Shown: positions 1 to 11,619 of the stretch, one piece after another | How positions within the stretch are numbered: position 1 is the first letter of the stretch | How the letters are laid out: each line of letters begins with the position of its first letter | DNA from: Hydrangea macrophylla | Lineage: Eukaryota > Streptophyta > Magnoliopsida > Cornales > Hydrangeaceae | Assembly: GCA_033977485.1 (NCBI GenBank) | Contig: CM066994.1 | Location: 27,496,681-27,560,680, forward strand | Length of the DNA: 64,000 nucleotides | Direction: 5' to 3' | The notes under the pieces: model-generated | Database searches by the model: none | Told to the model about the DNA's origin: nothing | The model's input: the letters and a program-made list of their open reading frames with translations, nothing else | Program-made: the position numbers and the translations under genes

Positions 1-194
1 AGGCAATGAATTACGAATTTTCAATCCCCGTACGCGTATTATTTCTTTAATTCTGTGAATTCCTTTATGTTTAAAGTTTGATGACATTCATGTGGAGTCA
101 GTTGTACATGCATGGTGAGTGTTGGTAGTGTGTAAAAGAGTAATGATAGTGTGGAAAAGAGTAATGATTGTGTGGAAAGAGTATGAGTTTGAGT

Positions 195-272
195 TGTGGT
201 TGTGGTTGTGGTTGTGGTTGTAATTGTGGCTGTGGTTATGGTTGTGGTTGTGGATGTGATTGTGGTTGGAGT
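195..272 (+). repeat. (GTGGTT)n-type microsatellite
   Basis: An imperfect hexamer array with units GTGGTT, GTAATT and GTGGCT. It is expanded here and absent at the matching place in the second copy of this LTR (about 56390-56480), so it arose after the two copies separated. Read on the minus strand it gives a meaningless His/Asn/Thr-rich frame. Confidence 0.85.
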
Positions 273-317
273 TGAAAAAGAGGATGAGGGTGTCTTTGAA
301 ATGCGAAGGTGGCAAAA

Positions 318-590
318 ATGGACACTCCCTGACGCCCATGGAAGCGTTAAAGTGTGTGAAGCCGAACTTGGACACTCACTGGCACCCATGGAAGTGCTAA
401 AGTGTGGCCTATAGACACTCCCTGAATGACTCGAGTCTGGATACCTGTGTGGGGGTTGCCCCGGTATTTGCATGGCGGTTAGGGTATTCAAAGTGTGAGG
501 CATTGGACACTCCCTGGTACCCCGGACCAAAGTGTGAGGCAAACTGGACACTCCCTGGCGTCCCGTTGCTAAAGTGTGGCTATCTTAGTA
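318..590 (+). repeat. LTR sub-repeats, GGACACTCCCTG ... AAAGTGTG
   Basis: About five degenerate units of 45-60 bases, each opening with GGACACTCCCTG and closing with AAAGTGTG. The ends ACACT and AGTGT are complementary, so each unit could fold. The same array occurs in the second LTR copy at 56510-56755. Confidence 0.7.
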
Positions 591-1532
591 TTTCAAAGAT
601 ACCAGGAGTAGGATAGAGGGTTGTTGGGTTTTGTCGAGAGAAAAGAGTCGGTTAGATGAGATGGTGCATTGTTCTCATACACGGTCACATATGTGTGAAT
701 TTATCTTTTAATTATTGTTGTGGTTGTTTTTCTAACAAGCTCTTTATCATAAATATAAACTTGTGGTATTTAAATGGAAATGGGAAAAAGGTAAATGGGC
801 ATGTTTTTACATTCAAAGCTATGTTTTTAATACTCACCAGCTTCTTGAAGCTGACGGCGTTGATGCGTCCTGGACATTCGTGTCTAGGCTTTGCAGGTTA
901 TAATCAAGAAGAACCGTATGACTATGCTAATTAAGATCTGTTGCTGAGAAGAGATGTTACCCTTATATGCTTTATGTTTATGTGTTATGATCTGGTTTGT
1001 AATAAGGATGACTGTAATAGACTTTAAGTTATTGTTTTATTTCAAGGCGGTCTGTGCCTTAGTAAACCCTGTACTATAGGATGTAATAAGTTAGAAAATT
1101 TTTATAAGCCCAGGTTGCCCTACTCTGATTAATGGTTTTATGATGTTCGACGTTTTGGGACAGAATCGATCCTTCAAACTGTCGCGACCTACGGGTCCAT
1201 AAAGGAAATTAAACGCTTTCCATATTTATGCTACGTCGGGGCGTGACAATGAGAGACAAGCGATTTGCTCTCTCTCACTTTGCAAAATAGGCTTTTTCAG
1301 TGGCATTAGCATTAGCAGCGGGTTGGACAGGGGCATCAAACAAAATGGCTATGTCTAAACAACGCCCACGGTACTCTATACAACGCTCTAATTGACTTTA
1401 TTATATTTCTTTCATTCTCGCAACTACTGGTGCTACTTGCATTTACCAATAACACATGGGGAAATATATTATATGAGAGGAATAAACAGTTCAAAAGCAT
1501 GACGAATATACAATTTGATAGGTTTAAAAATA

Positions 1533-1718
1533 GAGTAATGCTAGGCACACTTTGAAATCCATACTAAATTTGACACTCAATTTTAAATGCATGTACTATG
1601 TGTTGTATAAGTGGTGTACAGAAAAGTGTAAAAAAAATTCACACAACACAGGATACATGTATTTAAAGCACAAGATGTCAAATTGAGTGTAGATTTCAAA
1701 GTGTACCTAGCATTACGC
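1533..1718. mobile_element. Mutator-type palindromic MITE
   Basis: Terminal inverted repeats of 27 bases begin GAGTAATGCTAGG on the left and GCGTAATGCTAGG on the right as reverse complement. The inverted homology continues inward over most of the element. An exact 9-bp target duplication TTAAAAATA lies at 1524-1532 and 1719-1727. A 9-bp duplication with long inverted repeats is the signature of Mutator-like non-autonomous elements. Confidence 0.9.
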
Positions 1719-1727
1719 TTAAAAATA

Positions 1728-3016
1728 CACCCATCCCACAATCAACTGCTCACCCCCAAGAGCATCATACCAGGATTCCTCGTGGTAATATATCAAGAGT
1801 CACCTCACCTCACCTCACCTTTTACCAAGCCACTCATGACTTTTTTGATTTTTGGACTACTTGCTCTTAGCAGGTGCTCCTTACTCATATACCCATCAGT
1901 TTTAAGGTATTTAACTTACACACTTCTACCAATACATATAACAGAAATTCATGGATTCCAACTGAAACACAGTATAATTCCTAAAGAGTACAAAGATGGA
2001 TAATAAAGAAAATACTCTGGAAATTTGAGACATATTATACACAACCCCTGTTCCTGAATTAAATACACCATAATTGAAAACAAGTTAAAAAGCATTCCCA
2101 AACATGGCCTCACTAGTCAAGCTGCTCGAGCAAGTAGCAACTCCTCCCTAAGCCATGGCCAATTGTGGCCTTTGCAATTTTCGGCCCAAGCTTTGTCTTC
2201 CCCAAGTCTTAATATCACTATGTTTCATCAAATAATAAAATCCATAATTTTACTTAATAGGCTAGATGTTAAGACCATATGGTACATACATCTTCTAACA
2301 CATACGTGCATGGCTTTGATCAACCAAGTGTCAATAAGTGCCAACTAAGTGTTTGAGACTTAATTTAATCTCACATGGCTTCATCTAGCTGAATGTAGCT
2401 CACCCTATATGTATATTATATGGTATTAAACATAATAACACATATCACACGACACATATGGCTCATCAAATATTTTCTTAATTTATAGTTAAACCCCCAA
2501 TAAATCTCATAATCGTTAATTTGACCCCGTAAAATCTAATAAACATTTAAAAGAAATAAAGATGAAATTTAGGTGTATTACACTAAAAGTTTTAGCAATT
2601 GTTATTTTTTGTTGCTAAAATTTTTAGTGATAAATATAATTTTTTGACATTAGCATTAGCCAATATACTATCATATTAAAAAAAACAAAAACCCATCTCA
2701 TACTGGATTTTTTGAGATTAAAGGACAAACCGTTTTTAATTTTGGTCCAAAGTGTCTGATTAGTAAAACTCAATAAAATCAATTCCTCGTGTTACAAAAT
2801 TTCACATAATTACTTATGTGAAATAAACAAAAAATATATATATATATATATATATATATTTTGAGAGACCTTTTTACTAAAATTAAAAACCTGAAATAAA
2901 AAAAGTCCAGTTAATTTGGACTAAATTTCCCTAGTTACGTACTACAACTATTTACACCAATTCAAAGCCACCCATTGTTATTTTTATAGTATTCTCTCCA
3001 TTATATAATTGATTTT
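1728..3016. other. AT-rich stretch without a gene
   Basis: No coding region is recognisable. The stretch holds a small foldback at 2581-2629 whose arms read CACTAAAAGTTTTAGCAA and its near complement, resembling a CACTA terminus remnant. It also holds an (AT)n microsatellite at about 2833-2859. Confidence 0.6.
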
Positions 3017-3167
3017 GGGTAATGATACAGTAAGCAACGTCTTCTCATGTGAGAAAGTAGTTTTTAACTATTGGATAAATATTTTATCTCAAGATTTGGT
3101 CTCAAGATAGTAACTAACGGTTAAAAGCTACTTTCTCACATAAGAATTTGCTTACCATATCATTACC
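3017..3167. mobile_element. Palindromic MITE, GGGTAATGATA ends
   Basis: The left arm GGGTAATGATACAGTAAG and the right arm (reverse complement GGTAATGATATGGTAAG) continue as a foldback through CTCATGTGAGAAAGTAG. The flanks ATTGATTTT and ATCAATTTT could be a decayed 9-bp target duplication, which would again point to a Mutator-type origin. The class is less certain than for the MITE at 1533. Confidence 0.7.
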
Positions 3168-3435
3168 ATCAATTTTTGGGTTGAGAAATTACTATACATT
3201 AATTGTGGATGATATATGGTCAATGGCACGGTTTGTATGTCAATTTCAATCTTATTCCATTAGATATAAATTTATGTTACCGGTCCATTTGAGTTGATCT
3301 TGAAATATATGGGACCAATTGGATATACGGAGTAATACAATTCAAATTGCAAGACATAAGCAAAAACAATTAAGTCCACAAGGTAAGCTTAAGTTATCAA
3401 GTCGACATATGTGTATATTATTGATATATAATTTA

Positions 3436-3615
3436 CAGGGAGTTTCTAATGAGGGCGTCCTCCTTTTAATAAAGGGAGAACTTTTGTTTTGACCGTCAGA
3501 TCATGTTTTAATCATTTGAAATGACAAAAATATCCTTTATGAAAACACGATCTGACGGCCATAACAGAGGTCCTCCCTTTATTAAAGGGAGGACGCCCTC
3601 TTTAGAGACTTCCTG
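3436..3615. mobile_element. Palindromic MITE with about 46-bp inverted arms
   Basis: The arms share GAGGGCGTCCTCC and AATAAAGGGAG, and an inner pair of blocks (CGTCAGATC and GATCTGACG) is also inverted. The element folds almost end to end. No clear target duplication is visible, and part of the right arm is repeated again at 3617-3640. The superfamily is not assigned. Confidence 0.7.
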
Positions 3616-4482
3616 AACCTCTTTAGAGATTTCTTGACGGTTGTAGCCAGTCTAGTTTTCCTGAGGTTGTAGGGATACAAATTAGGGTTACAACTCGGGT
3701 GGGTTGTTTTAGGTATGTCCGGGCTCGACCCGAATTTTAATGGTGTATACTCGAGCTCGAGTCTGAGCCCAACTAACCCACTCGAACCCGATTTGTGTTT
3801 TAGTACTGAAACCCAAGCTTGAGCCCGAATTGTAGTAAAACATAACAATATATAGAATATCAAATCTTAATGTTTATTGGACTAGATTTGAGAACAAACC
3901 TTCCTTCTATCAATTAGGTATTTCATTAATATATGACTGCTTTTTTGTCACTAAAAATGCTATAATGGCAGAGTTAGAAATAATACATAGATATAGTATA
4001 ATATATTTAGGCCTCGTTTATTTGCCAATATGCTACATATAGCTTCTTTTGTTTTGTTTTGTGTTTTTTTTTTACACTTTATAGTGGGCTGAATTACAAT
4101 TAGGACACCGATATACATATAATTTATTTTTTTGGAATTAAGGCCAAGTATGGAGACCTTCTTAAGATTTTTATAAAAAAAAAAAAAACTTGGGTGCCCC
4201 AAGTGGCCGCCTTGCACGTCTACCCTTTGGGCCGACTCTGCCACCACCACCACCCACCCAAATATTTATACCATGACCCAAAATTTATACAGTTTAAAGG
4301 TAGCCCTGTATTAAAGTTTGCCATCTTCATTTAAAGTGCAAATTTTAGATATCAAATTTGATGTAGTAAATTTGACTTTAATATCTAAAATTGATCGAGA
4401 ATCATGTCATCTGATTTAGTTATCTACATTGTACATATATGATTGTACACATTACCAATACCAATACCTTACAATAGATTGA
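3616..4482. other. Intergenic stretch, no gene seen
   Basis: Low-complexity AT-rich DNA with a GGGCTCGA/TCGAGCCC-rich patch at 3715-3830. That patch resembles the interior of some plant hAT MITEs, but I cannot find terminal repeats for it. Confidence 0.5.
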
Positions 4483-4960
4483 GATCCTCCCTTCACAAGG
4501 TGTTAATTTTGAGAGTGAGTCAGGTTTATTGGTCTTTCCATTAGTTATTAGAGCTGGTTGTTGGCCCGCCCCTCCAATCTCCTACTCTATAATTCGGCGT
4601 TGAGGGAGACTGTTGATGTGATCCAGGGGGTGTGTTGGATTGTCCCACGTCGCCCATGCGTAGCCTCTGTTTGTGCTTCTTATAAGCCTGAGTAATTCTC
4701 CTCTCATAAGGTGTCTTTTGAGGGAGAATTGTGCCCTTGTCAGAGCTGAGTTGTTGGGTTGAACCTCTACCCTCCTACCGTGTAATCCGGCGTTGTTGGG
4801 GAGTGTTGATGTAATTCAGGGAATGTGTTGGATTGTCCTACATCGCCCGAGCATAGCCCTTATTTGTGCTTTTTATAAGTCTGTGTAATCCTCCCCTTAT
4901 AAGTTGTCTTTTGAGGGAGAGATAGGCCCATTAGTCTTTCTTTTTGGTATGGGACTTTGA
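4483..4960 (+). mobile_element. Tandem TRIM (LTR-internal-LTR-internal-LTR)
   Basis: Two LTR copies begin TGTTGATGT at 4611 and 4804 and share TGTGTTGGATTGTCC, CATCGCCC/CGTCGCCC, a TTTATAAG block and CTTTTGAGGGAGA. A third LTR tail lies at 4483-4541. Between them are internal regions of about 70 bases that open with a decayed tRNA-Met-type primer site (TTATTAGAGCTGG, TTGTCAGAGCTGAG) and close near a G-rich tract. This is the layout of terminal-repeat retrotransposons in miniature, joined in tandem by sharing LTRs. It is non-coding. Confidence 0.75.
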
Positions 4961-5149
4961 GGAAGCATTAGGTACATTTTTTTTTTACAGATTTATTGGA
5001 ACAGAGAAGTTCTTGAATCACGAATTGGCAAACAACACAATTTTATTTTACAAATTTAAAAAAAAAAATGTGTCTGTCTCTTCTTTCTTTTTGTGAACAT
5101 TTTGTTGAATTTCTCAAAAAAAAAAAAATTGAAAAAATAGACGCATTTA

Positions 5150-5575
5150 CACTCCACTCGAACTTTTTGAGAAAGTTCTCAAAAGTATTCTAGTAAAGGA
5201 GTAAAGGACTATTGAGAAATACATTTTTTTAATTTAACACTTTTTATTTTCTAAAAAAGTTTTATAGAAAACACAGCATTCTTAAAGACCTTGTGAAATT
5301 TCTCATACGATTTTATGGAAAACACAATATTTTTAACACTGTGTAAAATTTCTCAACCAATTTTTGGGAAAATTAGCATTTTGAACACTTTGTGAATTTT
5401 TCTTAAACAGTTTTCTAGAAAAACAAAACATTTTTAAAGTTTAAGCACATTGTGAAATTTCTCAAATAGTTTTGTGAAAATATCAATATTTTGAATACTT
5501 TGTGAATTTTTTCAAACAATTTTTCTTGAAAAAGTAGCATTTTGAACACTTTGTGTTCATCAAACTATTGTTTTT
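5150..5575. repeat. Degenerate tandem repeat, about 60 bp
   Basis: About six diverged units carry the core ACTTTGTGAAATTTCTCAAA, a TTTTxTGGAAAA block and a CATTTT block. Similarity between units is loose, so the array is old. No known element is recognised. Confidence 0.55.
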
Positions 5576-6424
5576 CTCTACAATGAAGCCGAAATAGGAA
5601 TGGAGGGTTACGAATTTGAAAAATGATGAAGAAGATTGAGTAATTAACATGTCTTAAAGTTTTGAATTTGATGAGGAGATATTTAAGGGATATGTTTCTT
5701 GATATCCCTTTTTAATTTGAGTTGTATTGTTGACCCAAAAAAGAGAGAAGACCCTCCTTCCTTTTTATTTTTTTTTTTTTTTTTTTTTTTTTTTGTATAG
5801 CGATAGGACCTTTTAATAGAATTGTTTTAGACACAGACCTCCGCTAAACAAGTTCTAAATTTTAGACTTATAATCAAAAGATCCATAGCTAGAAAAAAGC
5901 TATTTTTTGGGAAAGTTTTTCTGAACTAGTTTGGTCCCACATATATATTGTCATCTTAAAAGTTTTGAGAATGTAGTGATAATAAAAAAAAAAAGTTTTG
6001 AGAATGTAAGGATAATGTTGGCGCTTTAAGTAAGGCCACAAATAGTTACGTTTATAGTTTCCAATTTTCGTAATTCCAGTTTTCAGTTTTGGGGGAAGGA
6101 TACGTGGACAATTTCATCCAACAAAATCTCACGTCGTTAGTGAATGGATTCGATTGGAAAGGGGATGAAAGTTCAAGGGGCCATTTGCAAAAACCAAAAT
6201 ATTTTTGGCCAATTCCATTAATTTTAAACTAACGGCGTTGTCGATTGGATGTGATTGAAAACTGGCTGAAAGTTTAAGAGGCCAATTGAAAAAAAAAAAA
6301 AGGGTTCATGTACCCAATTGAAAACACGTGTATAGTGCGAAGGGGTAAAGTACAATTAAGCCTAAAAAGTTCTGAGAATGTAGTGATAATAAAAAAAAAA
6401 AAAAAGTTTTGAGAACGTAAGCAT
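5576..6424. other. Left flank of the copia element, no gene
   Basis: Contains a poly-T run at about 5767-5794, and a phrase AGTTTTGAGAATGTA preceded by poly-A that occurs at 5990-6010 and again, slightly changed, at 6364-6420. The pentamer AGCAT at 6420-6424 directly precedes the copia LTR and may be half of its target duplication. Confidence 0.5.
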
Positions 6425-6866
6425 TGTTATAATAGAGAAAAAATAAAGAGAGCAGAATATAAACCAAGAATCAAAGCGTCTTTTCTTATTGATATGCTCC
6501 CTATTTATAGGATCGGGCAGGGGTGTGTAAATAAATATCACTTTACAATTAGATCCCTAGTTTATTACAAAATATGGATAGTCATACATAAATATGTAAT
6601 ATGTACAACACTCCCCGTAGGATGTCCACCATTAAATGATTGTTGCCTCATTAAAACCTTGCTAAGGAAAACCAAGTGGGAAAAACCCGAAGCTAAGGAA
6701 AAAAGAGTACAACGTTCTTCAGGAACTTGGTGAACGCGCATAAAGCTACCTCATTAAAACCTTAATAAGAGAAAGCTCTGTGGGAAAAACTCTAATCGAA
6801 GGAAAATGAGTACAACGTGCCTAAAATTCAACTATTGCATACTTCAGGATGCTACTTTTATGATCA
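6425..6866 (-). repeat. 3' LTR of the copia element
   Basis: On the minus strand it begins TGATCATAAAAG directly after a purine tract and ends TTATAACA. It includes the motif GCCTCATTAAAACC and its degenerate copy, typical of copia LTR ends as I remember them. The segment 6430-6530 matches 60268-60348 joined to 61491-61517, which shows the two LTRs are a pair. Confidence 0.8.
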
Positions 6867-6879
6867 CTCCCCCTCATTT
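6867..6879 (-). other. Polypurine tract of the copia element
   Basis: Minus-strand AAATGAGGGGGAG lies immediately before the 3' LTR start, where plus-strand DNA priming occurs in LTR retrotransposons. Confidence 0.75.
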
Positions 6880-7562
6880 AGAGAAAACTTCAGTTGGTCT
6901 GATGATTGAGACGACGCATGCCAATTCCGTACACCAATTTCTAAAAAGTTAACTTTGGTAATGCCTTAGGCTCGTAGTAAAGATATTAGCAAGGTTATCG
7001 CTTCATTGAATCTGTTTGACTTCAATTTCGAGATTCTCTTGAAGTTCATGTGTGAAGAAAAATTTAGGTGAAATATGCTTGATTTGATCTCCCTTGATGA
7101 AACCTCCTTAAATTTGAGCAATACATGCAGCATTGTCTTCATAGATTGTAGTCGGCTCATCAACGATTCGATTAATTGACAACTACTTCGTATATGCTAG
7201 ACTAATGATCTTAGCCAAACACATTCTCGACTTGCTTTATGGAGTGCTAGCTAGAATTTCAGAATGGTTGGAGGATGTAGCTCCTAAAGCTTGTTTAGTA
7301 GAGCGCTAAGAAATAGTTGTATTATTGTTCATAAGTACATAACCTGTTTGTGAGCGACCCTTATGAGGGTCGGACAGATAACCTGAATTTGCATAACCAA
7401 CTAAGATGGAATGATTAGATAAATCAGATGAATAAAACAAGCCCATATCAGTTGTCCTACGAAGGTATCTAAAAATGTGTTTTATTCCAGTCTAATGCCC
7501 ATAAGTGGGTGTAAAACTAATTCTTGCAAGCAAATTCACAGAAAATGCAATGTCTAGTCTTA
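6880..7562 (-). pseudogene. copia RT C-terminus and RNase H remnant
   Basis: The minus-strand translation, with several stops, shows the C-terminal part of a copia polyprotein: DIAFSVNLLA at the 7560 end, KHIFRYLR, a TGYV segment, then IYEDNAA and GDQIKHI near 7130-7070 and LANIFT near 6990. These are conserved copia RNase H blocks, and the IYEDNAA aspartate is catalytic in the family. The fragment begins abruptly at 7562, where gypsy sequence takes over. It is non-functional. Confidence 0.8.
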
Positions 7563-7798
7563 CACTTTAAGCCAAGTGTTGACAACTCGTACATCATGAA
7601 ACATAGCGTGCTGTTTCTCTCTTTATTCCTGGTCACCAATAAACACGTCTCAAGTCTCTACATCTTGGTGCTTCCCAGATGAACGGTGTACTTCGTATTG
7701 TGTGCTTCCTCTAGAATGTTCCGTTTCAATTCTTTCTTGTTGAGCACACAAATTTTACCCCTCAATCTCAAAATATCGTTCTCAAAAGTAAATCCCGG

Positions 7799-8575
7799 TT
7801 ACTTTCCCATCGAAATATCATCACAAATTGTCTTCAAAGCCACATCTTGAAGTTGTTTCTCCGTGATCTCGTGAATCAATAGTGGTTGTGCCACAATCGT
7901 CAACATCAAGCCATTTTCAATCCTCAGAATCACTTCAAGTTCTAGATTCTCTATATCTCGAATCAATTCTCTTTGAGAAGTCACGTCTAAGGCTATATTA
8001 GTTGGTACTTTACGACTAAGAGCATCGGCGACAACATTCGCCTTTCCCAGATGATACTAAATTGACAAATCACAGTCCTTCATCAACTCTAGTCATCTCC
8101 TCTGCCTCATGTTCAAATCTCGTTGCGTGAACATGTACTTCAAACTCTTATGATCCGTATATCTCACATTTCTCCCCATATAGGTAATGATGCCAAATCT
8201 TCAATGCAAAAATCACGGCTGCCAATTCTAGATCATGAGTCGGATAATTCTTCTCGTGCGGTCTAAGTTGTCTCGATGCATAGGCAATGACCTTTTTACC
8301 TTGCATAAGAATGCAACCTAACCCTCTATATGAAGCATCACTGTGAATAATAAACCCCTCAGTCCCCATCGAAATGGTTAAGATTAGTGCTTTCACTAGT
8401 CGACTCTTCAACTCTTGGAAACTTTCCTCACATTCAGACTGCATACAAAAGCAACATCTTTCCTCATCAATTGGGTCATCGGCATTGCAATCCGCGAAAA
8501 GTCTTTTACAAACCTCTGATAATAACCAGCTAATCTTAGGAAACTTTAGATATCTGTCACATTTGTAGGTCTCAA
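7799..8575 (-). pseudogene. G1 RNase H domain and linker toward integrase
   Basis: The minus-strand frames show a gypsy RNase [16 protein letters not shown] near 8345-8300, [25 protein letters not shown] near 8300-8225, HYLYG near 8180, and the domain end VVADALSRK near 8030 in a shifted frame. The linker that normally precedes the integrase zinc finger continues to about 7800 and then decays. Stops and frame changes make it non-functional, and integrase is absent. Confidence 0.8.
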
Positions 8576-9454
8576 CTAAGTGGTAACTTCCTCTATCTTT
8601 TGAGGATCCACTGAAATTCCTCTCACAAATACCATATGTCCAAGAAAAGCAATCTCTGTCAACCAAAACTCACACTTCTTCAACTTCCCAGACAATCTCT
8701 TCTCGCGTAATCGATGTAGGGCTAATCGCAGATGGTGTTCGTGATCTTCAACACTCTTGGAATAGATTAGGATCTTATCTATAAATATAATAACAAACTC
8801 ATCTAAGTAGTCCTTGAAAACATGATTCATCAAGTCCATAAAAGCAGCTGGTGCATTAGTCACTCCGAACGGCATAACCAGAAATTTAAAGTGACTATAT
8901 CTAGTTCTGAAAGCTCTCTTCTCAACATCTCCCCCCTTGACTTTCAACTAATGATAATCGGATCTCAAGTCAACCTTCAAAAATACCTAAGCCCCTTGCA
9001 ACTGATCAAACAAGTCATCTATTCGCGACAACGGATACTTGTTCTTGACGGTCAACTTATTCAACTCTTGATAATCGATGCACATACGCATTGTCCCATC
9101 CTTCTTCTTCACAAACAAGACTGGAGCTCCCCATGGCGAAACACTAGGTCGAATAAAACCTTCATCAAGTAGCTCTTGTAACTGAACTTTCAATTCTTTC
9201 AACTCTACCGGTGCCATTCGGTACGGTGCTTTGGACACCGGTTGTGACCCTAGTACTACCCCTATCGTGAACTCAAGCTCTCTCTTAATTAACTCATTGG
9301 GAAAAACATCTAGAAATTCTTGAACTACCGGTATGTCTTCTACTAGTGGTCCAAGAACTTGTGTGTCAACGATCAAATATAGGAAACCTGAATAACCCTT
9401 CTTCAACATCTTACTTGCTTGAATTGTTGATATCAAGTATGGAGGTACGGTCAC
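8576..9454 (-). pseudogene. G1 reverse transcriptase
   Basis: The N-terminal half (9454-8987) carries [33 protein letters not shown] and [11 protein letters not shown]. After a break, the second half (8947-8576) carries TRYSHFKFLVMPFGVTNAPA and the active-site region. Where the family has an F/Y-x-D-D box, this copy reads FIDK, so the second catalytic aspartate is lost. The two halves are in different frames. The preceding [12 protein letters not shown] block is typical of chromovirus polyproteins. Confidence 0.85.
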
Positions 9455-9511
9455 ACCCTTACCCTGAAAACTAAACTCTTCTTGTCTTGACGGATAGAAA
9501 CTAACCCTTTT

Positions 9512-9778
9512 CTACTCACAATCAATTCTAGCTTGATTGACCGACAACCAATCCATACCCAAGATAACATCAAAGCAGTTCACTGTGAACGAAATCAAAT
9601 CAACGCTCAAGATCTTATTGCCTATCTTGATCTCACACAACTTGAATACTGAAGAAGTAACTAACGGTTCACTACAAGGCAATGATACACACAAATCATA
9701 TCCTAGTGGTTTGGACTTAACAGTTAAATGCTTAAACAAGTCACGTGATACAAATGAATGCATGGAGTTAGAATCCAT
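9512..9778 (-). pseudogene. G1 aspartic protease
   Basis: A frame of 88 residues in the retroviral-type protease family of plant gypsy elements. The usual D-S/T-G catalytic triad is degraded to a D-S-N sequence near the start, followed by SFVS, and ends with FDVILGMDWL, which is diagnostic of this family. It lies between gag and RT as expected and is inactive by sequence. Confidence 0.75.
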
Positions 9779-10037
9779 GAGTATACGTACATGATGTGAA
9801 CAAATAGGAAGAATACTTGATACAACGATATCATCCGTATCCCCCGGCCTGAGCTGGAAGTATCATCCTTGTTGTTGCTCGAATCCCTTTCCTTTATCCA
9901 CTCGTTGCCCTGCCTTTGATCCACTCGGCATACTCGATGCCCCTAGTACTCATTCCCGGTTGTCTCTTACTCGGGCAGTTCTTTGCTATATGCCCCGATT
10001 GTCTGTACTCAAAATATTTCCCTCTCATCTCTAGGCT

Positions 10038-10982
10038 TTAGCTCTTGGTGTTCGAGGTTGTATTCGGTGTAGTCACGTTCGTATTCATAGGACAATTGCG
10101 GGATATATGTCCTAGTTGCTTGCAAAGGTAGCAGGTGCTCAATTGATAGCAAGTCCCTCTGTGTCGCAGGTTACATGTCCGGCAGAATGGTCTTGAGTCT
10201 CCAGCGAAAGTTCTCCCTCCTTGGCTTCCCACATACGATGGCGAACTCTGTGTGAATAGTTTCTTGGCATTATCTTGACTCTTTCCCCTATTGTCATTGG
10301 TTCTCTTCCCTTATTGCCCTTGTCGATATCAATCGACGCTCTTCTCAGCTATGCAGGCAGCTTCCCTAACTAAAGAAACAGTCGGGTGTTACAACATGTC
10401 CACACAGCTACAGATATTCTCCCTAAGCCCTTCCTCAAACTTACGAGCCATATCCCCTTCAGTCGGAGCAGTAATTTTCCCAAAGTAAAACAAGGCATTG
10501 TAACGGGATATGTACTCACTCACAATCATGTCTCCCTGGACCAAACTTGCAAACTCTTTGCGTTTCTGAGTATAAGCAGATTGTGGAAAGAACCGTCTAT
10601 TGAATTCCTCTTTAAATGCTTCCCACGTGGTCGATTTTCCTTGTTCAAGCACATTGTTCCACTAATACAATGCTTCGCCATCAATGTATCGGATGCGCAC
10701 ATAAATTTCTCCATGTGGGTACATATCACAGTACTGAAATGTCATTCCATGTCCATCATCCAATGATCGGCCAAGTCTATGTAAACCTATCCATGGTACA
10801 AAGCCGGCTTTCGCTTATGGAATTATTCCACGATTGTATGTTGAGCTCTCGGTACCGGTGGTGCATTGATATAACGAACATTTCTCTGATCTCGTTCACT
10901 TATAGCTTGCACAAAATTTTCCACCATATTCACTATCTGATCCATTTGTGAATACGCTGATAACTCTCTTATCGGGTTAGCC
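10038..10982 (-). pseudogene. G1 gag with zinc knuckle
   Basis: Begins at an ATG at 10982 about 220 bases inside the primer site. The retrotransposon gag core is readable at 10652-10389 (WEAFKEEFNRRFFP, EYISRYN, KFEEGLR). A zinc knuckle C-x2-C-x4-H-x4-C is intact at about 10140-10090 (CYLCKQLGHISRNC), preceded by a cysteine-rich stretch. Frames shift between the parts, so no full-length product is possible. Confidence 0.8.
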
Positions 10983-11202
10983 ATAATGTTTCAAGAACTC
11001 GTCCTATTAAGTTTGATACATAAAGACGATGCATGCTATGCCACAATATATATATATATATATGCATAGTTCGTCATCACATCAACAAATGCAACACGTG
11101 AAGCAATTCAACAATGATGACAATATTATCATTATGATTTCACATTCCACTCGACATCACTCAACATATATCGTCACTTGCTCCCAAGGCTCTAAACTTA
11201 AA

Positions 11203-11214
11203 GCTCTGATACCA
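11203..11214 (-). other. Primer-binding site of G1
   Basis: Minus-strand TGGTATCAGAGC, the tRNA-Met-type primer site common in plant LTR elements, five bases from the LTR end at 11220. Confidence 0.85.
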
Positions 11215-11219
11215 CTATA

Positions 11220-11619
11220 TGTCACAGCTCGGTCCCACAATATCAGAACCGAAGCCCATGGCACGCCACTGAGGCTAAAACAATTCATTAATGTTCCCAA
11301 AAATCTTAGTTTTAAGAACATGCAGTGGAAAAAAAACATAACTCTCATTCTAGTACGCAGCAAAGCCAACCGAAAAATAAACTATGTGCCCGGCCGGAGG
11401 CTTCAAAATTCAATCCAATTAATTTTTTCTTAAAAGGGTCCCACAAGAAGCTTAAGTTTGTAATTAGAACTTTTGAAAATAAATGGAAGTAGGAGAACAA
11501 ACTAGGCTAGCAGGGGGTATCTCGACCTGTCGAACGTCCCTCTCAACCGGTCGAAAGTCCCATCTACTAAGTGCCTTTGCTGAAGTTTCAACCAGAGGGC
11601 ATTTAACCGGTCGAATGGG
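11220..11619 (-). repeat. 5' LTR of G1, inner segment
   Basis: Begins TGTCACAGCTCGG on the plus strand (LTR end in element sense). It is cut by the Tat insertion after ATGGG at 11615-11619 and resumes at 34581. It contains CCGGTCGA palindrome-type motifs at 11551-11614. Confidence 0.8.

Larger units (their letters stand above)
1..1248 (+). mobile_element. 3' part of a Ty3/gypsy-type LTR, family S1
   Basis: This is the right-hand part of a long LTR cut by the window edge. It ends in GGGGCGTGACA at 1248. Its last kilobase matches the end of the complete solo LTR at 54467-57421, sharing the CACATATGTG block, the GACACTCCCTG sub-repeats, the CTTCTTGAAGCTGACG block and the CGACCTACGGGTCC terminus. 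There is no open reading frame of interest. I cannot tell whether this is a solo LTR or the end of a complete element, because the start lies outside the window. Confidence 0.8.

Noticed and set aside
39..551. Minus-strand frames rich in His, Asn, Thr and Ser
   Set aside because: They are translations of the (GTGGTT)n run and the LTR sub-repeats; there is no start context and no family resemblance.
3715..3830. hAT MITE from the GGGCTCGA-rich patch
   Set aside because: No terminal repeats or target duplication could be found.
11203..11214. tRNA gene from the TGGTATCAGAGC match
   Set aside because: Only the primer-binding site is present next to an LTR; no tRNA arms surround it. The same applies at 31130 and 44305.
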